64,000 nucleotides of DNA from Diospyros lotus (taxonomy: Eukaryota > Streptophyta > Magnoliopsida > Ericales > Ebenaceae): assembly GCF_014633365.1 (NCBI RefSeq), contig NC_068349.1, positions 23,760,753-23,824,752 of the forward strand, in the 5' to 3' direction. This document shows positions 24,108 through 34,146 of this stretch, piece after piece (position 1 is the stretch's first letter; each line of letters starts with the position of its first letter). Below the pieces are notes generated by a model that saw nothing but the letters and a program-made list of their open reading frames with translations, did not search any database and had not been told where the DNA came from. Both the position numbers and the translations under genes were made by a program.

Positions 24108-26435
24108 AGGTGACCCAAGTACAAAACTAGCACACCAAATATCTATTGAGTACTGAGGATTTATGGGAAGTACTTCTTTGATCCTTTACATGATCCTAAG
24201 ACTTGGCTCTACCAAACAAGCCACTAACAACCAGAAGTCTACGCAATCATATACTATATTATACCGATTACAACAAACTGGATACCATCCAATGCCCAAC
24301 AACATACACATTTACCCGCAAGGATATATATACATACCACCACATGAATATATATAGGAGATAATACAATTCACATCGCGGGCAACGACGTTAGTCGCTA
24401 CTTCAACCTCCCGACATAATCCCTACTTGCATCTGAACTCGCAATATCTACAACACGAGGTAAAACCTCATGAGTCATAAAGACTCAGTAAGGGTGCAAA
24501 TGAATGTAAACAAGATAATATATGCGATGCAATGACAAGTAAATATGCATGAATGGCGAGGCATCACTGTTCTCTGAACCCACTTGTTCGAGGCACATAC
24601 CTTCAATATTACCCATAGCATGTATGTAGTCTACCCCATGGCCATAGGACTCCACCAGACCACCTATAAAACATGCACAACTAGTACTGCAAACAACATA
24701 TATTCAACCATATTACCAAACATTTGCAAGGCCGCCACCCTTGGGGCCGTCCCTTACCTGGCTCGAAGCCTTATCTCTTCCACGAGTGAGGACGTCTGGC
24801 AGAAATCTGAACTCTTCTAGGATCACCGCCTCTCTGGTCGAACCTAGATGCAACCACACAAAAACCCAACCATACATCAGACATTAAACCAATGCCTTAA
24901 TTTTTGCCATACACCGCAAAATCACCCAACAACAACTTCCAATCAACCCCAACCTAGGGTTTAATTCAACCAAAAATTATTCTATATTATCTCACATAAT
25001 TAGAAATAACTCAAAAAGAAATAACTTATTTACCTCAACTAGTCTGGAGGAGAAATCTAGCCAAACGCCTACACTAGTGTCACCTCATGGGATGCCACCT
25101 TGCACTCAAAATTCCATTTTCGAGACTCTGGCACGCTCATCGAGCCCCAAATTAATTTTTCATAAATTTGACCATTTTTTTGGAATTTTTTGACATTTTC
25201 CCCAAATTTTCTCATTTTTCCAAATTTCTTTTATTCCTTTTCTTTATTTTCCCTTTTCTATTTTCTTTCTTCTTCTTCACTGTTCTTCTTCCTCTTTTTC
25301 CTACTCGCATACAGGCCCCTGCGTACATTGCCTGCTAGCCGCTGGCCTTTATCGCCGACGTTGCCTAGCTCCAGCCACTGGTTGGAACTCCGACCGTCGC
25401 GCGGCCTTCGGCACAGGTCGCCTCCACCATGAGCAACCACGACTGGCCTCCCCTGCGCCCATGGGTTGCCGCGACCGACGCCTGCCACTACTACAACCAC
25501 TGCTTCTTGCCGCAACCACCTCGTCGGCCACTCCAACTTTCCACATGCCCACTGCCATTAGTCACTTCAGCCACTATTGGTCACCCTAGCCATCCACTAG
25601 CACCGCCGCCGCCGCTGCTCTGCTCAGCCATGACAGCCGCAAGCCTCTGGCCGCTGCGGCTTCAGGTTGCTCGATCCAGCCAGCCACTGGCCTCCATCTC
25701 TCTCGATCTCTCTCATTCTCTCGATCTCCCGAGCTCAAGCTCTCGGCTATGAGCTGTCATGAGCTCTCTCTCTCTATCTCTTTTCCTCTGCTTCACTCGA
25801 CCAAATGCTTCAATAGAGAACAAATTTTGGATCCAATGCTACTATTCGAAACTTACCCCCAAGCTATAATTATATATATAATTATTACACATTAAATCCC
25901 TTAAAATTTCATTAATTTCAATTAAAAATTCTATAATTGCACTTGGACCCTCCAAGCCTTAAATTAATTACTCTCAAACTAATAAAAATCTTGATTTCTT
26001 CAAAAATTAATAACTGACTTTACTTGATAAAGTCGATTCCGTCCTTGCGCCTGCACAGGACCTTTATTCCACCAAAAAATGCTTTAGGGTCCCCTCACTT
26101 ACAAAATCGGACCATCCGTAGGGTCCCCTCAGCTTTTTAGAGGTCCCCTATGACCATTTGGTACTGGCATCCATTCGAGCTTATACATAAATTATTCCAC
26201 AAACTATTTTCGGTTTGACTACTTCTAATGTTATTAACCTCACCTCGAGACACTTACCAATCTCATGCGTTCTTCCCTGGACATCTGAGTCCCAGGCTTT
26301 TCCCTGCTGCCGATTCGGTAATTTTATTAATTAATTCCTCGAAACCGACTTTCGAGCTTTCCAGACCACCTGAGGTCCTTTTAAAATAACTGAAAATTAT
26401 ATATTTTCCATCATCATGTAATACCGGGTATTACA

Positions 26436-26857
26436 GGATGTGCGTGGATTGCCAGGCCATCAACCAAATCACTATAAAGTATCGTCATCCCATTCCTAGA
26501 TTAAATGACATGTTAGATGAATTGCATGGTTCATGTATCTTTTCTAAAATTGATTTAAAAAGTGGATATCGCCAGATTAGAATGAGGGAAGAAGATGAAT
26601 GGAAAATCATTTTTAAAACAAAATATGGTTTATATGAGTGGTTAGTGATGCCCTTTGGGTTAACTAATGCCCCTAGAACATTCATGAGGTTGATGAACCA
26701 CATATCTTGCGTCCTTTTATAGGCAGGTTTGTAGTGGTTTACTTTGATGGCATCCTAATCTATAGCAAGACCTTAGATGAGCATCTAGAGAAGTTATTTG
26801 CTAACCTCAAGAAGTGTTCCTTTTGCACAAATTAGATTACTTTCTTAGGATATGTTG
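26436..26857 (+). pseudogene. Gypsy reverse transcriptase fragment, 5' part
   Basis: The start of the fragment encodes [20 protein letters not shown], then [14 protein letters not shown] and [13 protein letters not shown], which are core RT motifs. A small indel near 26,704-26,715 shifts the frame. The active-site box reads YFDGILIYS near 26,740-26,767 instead of YFDDILIYS, so a catalytic Asp is lost. The fragment begins abruptly at the end of LTR F and is interrupted at 26,857 by solo LTR E2. The motifs resemble CRM/Reina-type chromoviruses more than Tekay, but that is a weak call. Confidence 0.85.
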
Positions 26858-29570
26858 TGTAACACCCGGTGTAACCGGTGTTAAGAGAATAGGAAAGGAA
26901 GTAAGAAAACTTTCAAAAATACCCTTGAGAAGGTGATGGATCCTTGAGATTGAGAGTGCCCATAAGAAGGGTATTTTGGTAATTTGGATAGAGAAGTCCA
27001 ATAAAGGGTATTTTGATAAATTGGAAATAATTCCTATGTGGAATTAGGTGAATAAGTGAATTAAATCCCAATTTTGTATTTATGTGGATATATGGGATTA
27101 ATAAATTCACAAAGGGTATTTTGGAAATTTTGGAATTTAATTCCATAAAGGAATTTAATTATGGAATATTGGAAAAATGGTGGATGTTCTATTATTTGAG
27201 AAAATAATTATGTTTTCCTTAAATTAGTAAATTAATGTGGTAATGCCACATGGAGGGATGAGATTAAAACTTGGAAGCCAAGGTTAGTGTCTTGTTGTGA
27301 CACTTTGGTCTTTCAAGCATTTAATGAGAGGCATGATTATATGGATTAAAGAAAATCCAAAAGAAAATGGTAAATGGTCACCATTAATGCCTTGGAAAAT
27401 ATGAGAGTTATTTAAATACATAAGAAAGTATTTATGTCTCTCAAATGTGATGGGGTGAAAATAGTCCCATTAATTTAAATGGGAAAGAAATGAAAAATTG
27501 GAAGGATGAGATTGATTCTTAGAATTTGAAATGATCTAAGGGCCACCATTTAGTCTTGAAAGTTGGCAAGGATTGCCAACATATTAATGATTTAATTTAA
27601 AGACTAATTTTGGATGGCTAAGATGAATTCTTTGAAAGGCACATGGATTGTGTTTCCTTTTAAGGGTGGAGATTAAGTCTTGTAAACACAAAATAATCCA
27701 ATGGTTGAAATTTAAAGAGAGGAAATGGCATGGATTGTGTTTCCTTGTGTGGTTGGGATTTTCTCTCATAAAGCAAATGAGAATCAAGGGCTAAGATGAA
27801 GTCTTGAAAGTGAGATTTCTAGACAAGAGTAGTATAAAAAGGAATAGAGTGCTTTAGTCTCAAATTTTTGTCATTTGAAGAGTCTTGAAGGAAGAAAGAA
27901 GAGAGATAGGAAGAAGTCTCTCATGGAAGAAATAAATGAATAGAAGAAGGAAAGGAAAGAAGAAAAAGAAGAATGTAAGTATTTTTCCTTAGGCTTGTTT
28001 AAGTTTCTTCCACTTCTTTATTTGGTAGCTTAGCTTCTTTAAAATTTTGTTTTAAGAAGCTCTTAAGGAGAAGAGTGGGAAATGAAGCTAAGTGATTCTT
28101 GAAGCTTTAAAGAAAAGAAGAGGTCCTTGAGAAAGAGCAAAGGTTGAAGGCAATGAAGCAAGGAGATTTTTAAATATTCAAAGAGAAGAATGAGGTAAGG
28201 GATGGCCCCATGGGAGGGTGGCCTTGCAATGTGTTGTAAGTATGTTTCATAAATGTATATGTTGTATTTGGCACGTTCTTTTATGTTCATGAGACTTATG
28301 GCCATAGGTTAGTTTGGGAACATGGTTGAAATGGTGGGTTGATGCCTCTAACCTTGGAGGGTTGTGAGGGCAAAGAAACCTAGCCACACTTGCATGCATT
28401 TGGCATCATATAATCTTGTTATGTTTATATTTATTTGGCATTACACCCATATTGAGCTTAATAGCTCATTAGGTTTTTACTCTCACATGTAGGTTGTGAA
28501 AGCATGGTAAAGTAAAGGCAATGCTGGAATGGCATGTGGAAGCATGGAAAGAAGATCCAAGAATAGTGTGTAGCATATGAAAGGCCTACGTTGTTGTGAT
28601 TAGTTCATGCCTTGTAATGTATTTGGTTGTTAATGGCTTGTTAAAGCCTAAGATCATGTGTGTATTTCATATCTTGGGAGTATTTGATTTGATTTTAAAA
28701 TGAGATGTTAGCTTATGGCATGTTGAAGCCTTAGTTGTGGTGTAAGTCTCATTGTTGGGTGTGTTGTGGGAAGCAACCAAGATGTAAAATAAAATGATTT
28801 TGTTGGAAAAATAGAGACAAAATTGGATGAAAGTGAGGTCTTTTTATTTGATTAAATTTCTGGAAAATTTGGGTTTTAAAGGCCCAAGAAAAAAAAGAAA
28901 AAGAAAAAGAAAAAGGAGTGAAGGAGCAGCAGGGGGCAGCCAGCAGTAGCAGCAGGCCGTAGGGCGGTCGCACGCACGGGCGGGCGCGCCCAGGCGGGAG
29001 TGCGTGGGAGGCCGCGCGCGCAGGCAGCCGCGCCCTCGGGTGTGCGGCATGCGAGGCCAGCACCCAAAGGGGCCTCGCGCGGGCCCCGCCGGCCAAATTT
29101 TCTTAAAAATTCCAAAAAATTAGGGATTTTGGGGCATTTCTAAATTGATTTTGGGCCCCGGAGGAATTTCAAAATAAAGGGATTTTTCGGGCATTTTGGA
29201 GAATAATGCCAAATTTTTGGAAAATTGAAAATTATGAGTTTTTCCTCCAAATTTGGTAATCAATCAATTGATTGATTTTAATGGTGATTTATGGAGCCTG
29301 GTAAAATTCTTGGTCGGGAAAAGAATTTAAAATAATTGAGAAAATGATGATTGGGCGTCTGAATGAGATTTTCTTTATAGCCAATGCGGTGTGGTTAAAG
29401 CCCAATTCTACTAGTGAATCCTGGGGTTTGAGGGAAGGGGAGGATAAGCCTAGTTCCCGCCTAGGACATTTCGTATTGAAACATGGTCCACCCTTCACCT
29501 AAGGTCGGGCATGTGGACAATTCAGGTAATGTTCACGAGTAACACTCGTAAGTCGGAACGGGGTGTTACA
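26858..29570 (+). mobile_element. Solo LTR, family E (copy E2)
   Basis: It is 2,713 bp, TGTAACACCCGG to GGGGTGTTACA, flanked by an exact TSD, TGTTG, at 26853-26857 and 29571-29575. Removing it and one TSD copy rejoins the RT reading frame without a shift, which proves insertion into that gene. A TATA box (AGTATAAAAAGG) lies at 27,831-27,842. A GC-rich block (about 28,920-29,095) matches that of E1 in reverse; the 115-residue minus-strand frame over it has no known domain. Confidence 0.92.
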
Positions 29571-29575
29571 TGTTG

Positions 29576-29933
29576 TAAGTGATAAAAGGGGTTGAGGTAG
29601 ATGGGGAGAAAGTTAAAGCAATCAAAGAATGGCCTATACCTAAATCTATCACTGAAGTACGAAGTTTCCATAGCCTAGCTAGTTTCAATAGAAGATTTGT
29701 TAAGAATTTTAGGACTTTGGCCGCACCCTTGACTGAGGTTATTAAAAAGAGTGTGGGTTTTAAGTGGGGAAGTGAGCAATAATTTGATCAAAGAGAAGTT
29801 AAGTTCTGCACCAATACTTGCATTACCCGATTTTTCCAAAACCTTTGAGATTGAGTGTGATGCTTCAAGTATTGGCATTGGAGTTGTTTAATACATAAGC
29901 GACACCCCATTGTATTTTTCAGTGAGAAGCTAA
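29576..29933 (+). pseudogene. Gypsy RT/RNase H fragment, 3' part
   Basis: It continues the fragment at 26,436 with VEVDGEKVKAIKEWPIPKS and TEVRSFHSLASFNRRFVKNF, the RT thumb and connection region. After a stop near 29,780 come remnants of the RNase H start ([12 protein letters not shown]-like, then FSEKL). It stops at 29,933 where a copia-like LTR begins. Confidence 0.8.
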
Positions 29934-32190
29934 TGTTAGTGTTAGTGCCCTCTTATTAGATTTAGATGGCATCTGACATTTATATTTATGGGACCAATGA
30001 TGTAATTCTTATAATATGTAATAAAATGTGTTTTCATATTTAAGGTTATATCTTGAAAGCTCCCATGAGCCCCAAGTCGAAGCCTCTCCGCGAGGCATCT
30101 TCTTGAGAGATCTCTCAAGAAGGCTCTCTCTAAGGTCTTCGGGGAATACCGACTTCTAGCAAGCTTTTTTCTCTCTCCCTCTCTATTTCTACCTTCGTGT
30201 ATAACTATATATATATGTCTATATATATGTATGTGTGGGGCGAACAGTGTTAGCCAGGAGCTTGGTCTGATGGGTTATTGCTTAATGTATATACATATGT
30301 ATATTTATGTATATTAAGTGCATATTGGCGTAATGAGCCCGTGGGCCCTTTGTTATTAAGTGCATAGTAGGCCTTCCCACAATCAATTGGCAGCCACTTA
30401 TCATGCATGCATGCACATAGAGATTATATAAGTATGACCATGACATGTACCTTGATCACATACTCACGAGCATTAGTATTAACCCGGGCATCACCGGGCG
30501 AGTCCTTAAGGGACCGAGACCCTGCTTCGGTAGCCTGCCGTGAGACTCACCTTCTCCCGGAGAGCCCCCTAAGCTGTCCGGCTCTCCGGGGGGGATTGCT
30601 CTTAAGCTCATCCGAATGCTACTAGCCTGTAAGTACATCCCCAGTTCCTTGTAACTGCACCAAGATTGACCTTCTCTCACTAGGAAGGTATATCTGTTCC
30701 CTATCCAATAATAGCGTGCTCTATTTGTATATTGCTCATCTCTCCTACCCGTACTGACTTAAGCATCTGAGGGCATACGCGGGTGAGAAATCCCCGAAGA
30801 TGCCATCAGAGGTCCACCTATAACCTCTGTTAGTACATCGAGGACCGAAGCTACCTGACGCCTATCTTTACTAGCAAGTTCCTACTAACTGTTCACCTCG
30901 CTCTGCCTTAGTTTTAGCTTTCCTACTTTACAAATTCTATTGTCGTAGTTTTCGAGTTACAACAATTCTAATGATAAAGGATGGTGAGTCGCATGCCATA
31001 ATCCATGAGATGGATATAGTATAAGTGTGGGTAGGTGTAAGTGGAACACTTGTTGAATGTGATATACGTGATAGATCACATGGTTCAAAGGATCTATGGT
31101 CTATCACGGGCTGCAATTGTGTTACTAGTCCTTTGACCGGAGGTAACATAGTTGTCTTGTGTGTCGATGTTAGGGATTTGCCGTTGTTAAGAACTATTTG
31201 ATTATCAAGTGGAAAATGCACTGTGTGGTCCCTATGTAGTGGCACATGGAGATAAGTGATTGCTAATGGGATCTATCGACCTCTGGCGTGAGGTGAACAT
31301 TCTATGCGATCAGTGGTGGTCTTGATTGTAGAAAACCTTGGCCATGGTACACTTGATTGGAAAGTGTTCCAATGTTGCAAAGAGTTCTAATGTGTCATCT
31401 CAATCTCACCACACTGATTTTGGCATAGTCATCGAGTTAGTGAGTTTGATCAATCCATGACTCTCACTCAATCGAGATGATAACTGATGGAAGGATTATA
31501 GTACACGAGAATCGAAAGCCTAAATAGGTTCTATACTGAAGTAAGACTTCATTACTGGTAGGATCGCCCTGACATAATGCTAGTTGTCACTCAAGGTCTT
31601 TACTGATGCATCTACCAATTGGAAGACAACAAGTGGAAGTTAAGCCCATGTCCATTTAATCAGCATGCTAGCCCGTTAGAGGATGACACGTGGTAGCCAA
31701 GCTTATGTCCATGTGTAGCTGCCCAAAAAAATAATTGTTTAATTTGTTAAATTATATTTATAGGCATGAAGAGAGATGGGGCTAGCCATTAAGGTAGTGG
31801 TGTGTATGTATGGTTGGTAGTTATTGAGCATTTGGGTAGTTATTGGGTTTATGGGTAGTTATTTCAGATTGGTAGTTATTTTATATTTGTTTTTCTGGGT
31901 TGTAAACACTTCAAAAAGTTGGTTAATTTCGTGCTTCTTGAAATGAGAACTTTCCCACTTGGCTTTTCCAAGAACTCAAGACTTATCAAGATTGTTCCAA
32001 TCTTGTGGCGTCTAATTTTCAAGGCTTATCACTCCCAACTTCTTCTTTTCTTATTCTGGAGTGTGGCGTCTATGTCATTATTTTTCTTACTTTGTTTTGT
32101 TTGCCTGAATCTGGTTTAGCTTTCTTGGGATGATACTCATTTTGTTCGCGGGTTTTTAGATGCAATCAAAGGGATCTTCATCTACTCGCA
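29934..32190 (+). mobile_element. Copia-like LTR, split by repeat G
   Basis: It starts TGTTAGTG directly after interrupted RNase H codons; the true start may be six bases later because TGTTAG is doubled. Outside the G copy it has the layout of plant copia LTRs, with the long low-GC body at 30,960-31,720, and probably ends CGCATCA near 32,190. I found no matching TSD, so the right end is uncertain. A run of short TGGGTAGTTATT repeats lies at about 31,815-31,890. Confidence 0.5.
30058..30960 (+). repeat. Repeat family G, copy 2
   Basis: It aligns in reverse with 3,668-4,009 and 6,620-about 7,200. It begins around TGAAAGCTCCCATGAGCC and ends around GAGTTACAACA, which gives TG...CA ends. The flanks TATCT and ATTCT are only a partial match. 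It contains CTCTCAAGAAGG-type inverted repeats and a short (TA)n run. Confidence 0.55.
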
Positions 32191-32569
32191 TCAGCCTCCC
32201 TTACAACCAACATACCTTCATGTGGCGTTCCTTGAACCGAATACGGCAAGAATATTTTAAGATTTCACAGAATATGCCTAGAATATACTCAGAATATACC
32301 ACTTGAGAAACTTGGGATGACTGCCACATGTCCATCTCTCCCTACTCTATAAGTAAGAGGACCTCCTCCTCTTTCAGGTACGTTCACTATGATACTCAAA
32401 CTTCATTTTGCGTTCAAGCACTCGAAGATTAACTTAAGTATCAGAAGATTTACGTAGAATCATTGTCTCGCGCCGTTTTACCATTTGTTCATCTTAGAAG
32501 ACCTTTTTATCATTTAGAATCTTTCGATAATCTAGCATCTCTCGATCATTAGAAAGGCACTCATTCACC
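32191..32569 (+). repeat. Possible Tat-type LTR remnant
   Basis: The stretch has a TATA-like element (CTCTATAAGTAAGAGG near 32,346) followed by a leader like those of Tat-type LTRs. There is no paired copy in the window to prove it. The sequence appears to continue beyond the MITE to about 32,850. Confidence 0.3.
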
Positions 32570-32748
32570 GAGTGTAATTTTGTTCACCCTCAAAAACGGG
32601 ATGACCATCACCCTCACAATTTTTGTGAGAGTGAAAAAGCAACAGAACGACATAAAAATATTAATTGTCGTTCCGTTACTTTTTCACCCTCATATAAATT
32701 GTGAGGGTGATAGTCACCCCGTTAAAGGGAGCGAACAAAATCGCACTC
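32570..32748. mobile_element. Foldback MITE, probably Mutator-like
   Basis: The 179-bp sequence is an imperfect palindrome over almost its whole length. Its arms start GAGTGTAATTTTGTTC and, read in reverse from the right end, GAGTGCGATTTTGTTC. The centre is A/T-rich (near 32,655-32,670). It is flanked by a 10-bp duplication with one mismatch, CTCATTCACC (32560-32569) and CTCGTTCACC (32749-32758). A TSD near 9-10 bp with long inverted repeats suits a non-autonomous Mutator-like element. There is no coding capacity. Confidence 0.75.
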
Positions 32749-32758
32749 CTCGTTCACC

Positions 32759-33662
32759 AAGCCATCCTTTCTTCTGAGCGTCCAAATATGGCGCCACGTA
32801 ATTGGGTTTTTGAACTCGTGAGGTTAGGGCTTCACTTCCGACCATACGCGGCCGATGATAGACACGCTTGGGTTGGAATCAGATGGTACGTGTCACTTTT
32901 GTGTGACACGATCACATTAATATATTTAACAAAAATAGTATGTATAAAAATCAGGACGGAGACAAATAATGCAATGGGGGACAAGGCAGGACAGGACATC
33001 TACTGCAAATTCAATTATTTATCGAAAATAAATAATAATATTATTATTTTCAGATATATGATGTCCAAGCCAATGAGTATGTTATAATAACGAAGTATTC
33101 TCTGCTCGACCAGACCAACCATTTTATTTCATTTTATCTGAATATTTAATTCAAACTGTTGTCTGTAATTTTTTGTTGATGGGATTGACTTCTATGTAAA
33201 TTAACATATTTTTAGTGATTGATTGATTAGGTTGGTTTTAGGTGACACCTTATAGAAAGGAACCTGTATATATTTAGATCATAGAATATAGATACAATTG
33301 ATATATTTTTCTTTAGCTGATAGTTCGTAAAGAATTTGATTAATTTTAACATTTGGAGTTTCGCTAATAAATGAATGTAAAGATTCCATCTACCTTTTAT
33401 AGTCAACAAAATAGTGTCAGTTTTCTCACAATTACTGATTTTAAGGGTTTTTATTTATCATTATCCAAATGGTATATATTCTTGGAAGCGGGGTCACCAA
33501 GTTCCCAACAAGGGCGGCAAAAATGATAGAACCTGAGAGGTTTGGGAAGTATATGATAATAAACATACCCTCCCACTGAGAGGCAGAGAGGGTAAAACTG
33601 AATATGTGTGTAAGCTTAAGGACGAGGGCAGATTTGAATATTTTCCATTCCCCTGAATTGGG
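32759..33662. other. Intergenic region upstream of the alcohol dehydrogenase gene
   Basis: This A/T-rich sequence has no recognised repeat boundary or coding domain. It contains the distal promoter region of the gene that begins at 33,777. Confidence 0.5.
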
Positions 33663-33671
33663 CTATAAATA
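33663..33671 (+). promoter_or_regulatory. Core promoter (TATA box) of the alcohol dehydrogenase gene
   Basis: CTATAAATA lies 106 bp upstream of the start codon, so transcription would be expected to start near 33,695. It matches the plant TATA consensus. Confidence 0.65.
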
Positions 33672-33707
33672 TGGCTTTGGGTTGGGGTGAGGTGAAGAAG
33701 CAAGGGG

Positions 33708-33776
33708 GGAGAGAGAGAGAGAGATAGAGAAAGAGAAAGAGGGCGCTAGATAGCGAGAGAGAGAGAGAGAGCATTC
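33708..33776 (+). promoter_or_regulatory. GA-rich 5' UTR
   Basis: A purine tract of GA repeats runs up to the start codon. GA tracts in plant 5' UTRs can bind BPC/GAGA-type factors; here that is inference from composition only. Confidence 0.45.
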
Positions 33777-34087
33777 ATGGGTGGACCGCAGAATGCCAAT
33801 TCCACCGCCGGGAAGGTCATCACTTGCAAAGGTAAATAAGCTATCGATTCTTCCCAATTGTTTTAAATTAAGCACTTATTTGTTGATTGATGATGTAAAT
33901 ACGTATGAATTAGCTGCGGTGGCATGGGCTGCCGGAGAGCCGTTGGTGATCGAAGAAATTCGCGTCGACCCACCTCAGAAAATGGAAGTTCGAATCAAGA
34001 TCGTCTTCACCTCCATCTGCCATACAGATCTCAGTGCCTGGCAAGGCGAGGTAATCCATTAATCCAATGCGTTCCCGGCCCCTTTCG

Positions 34088-34146
<59 letters not shown>

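Larger units (their letters stand above)
14635..26435 (-). mobile_element. LTR family F, split by chromovirus A1
   Basis: The two parts are 14,635-14,888 and 24,108-26,435, about 2.6 kb after removing A1 and one TSD copy. The left part starts TGTAACGATCCGC and resembles the start of E1 at 4,010 (CCCACCTATGGGCGCTA against CCCACTTACGGGTGCTA). The right part ends CCGGGTATTACA. The right part also has a phrase like one in E1 (GCAAGGCCGCCACCCTTGGGGCCGTCCCTTACC), so E and F are sister families. The outer flanks (TCTTT and GGATG) do not match, so one side has been rearranged. A C-rich block lies at about 25,310-25,760. Confidence 0.7.

Noticed and set aside
25258..25752. Overlapping Pro/Ser- and Arg-rich frames
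   Set aside because: They sit in the C-rich block of LTR F, are compositional, and have no conserved domain.
28749..29115. 115-residue minus-strand frame rich in Ala and Arg
   Set aside because: It is the GC-rich block of solo LTR E2 and matches the same block in E1; not a gene.
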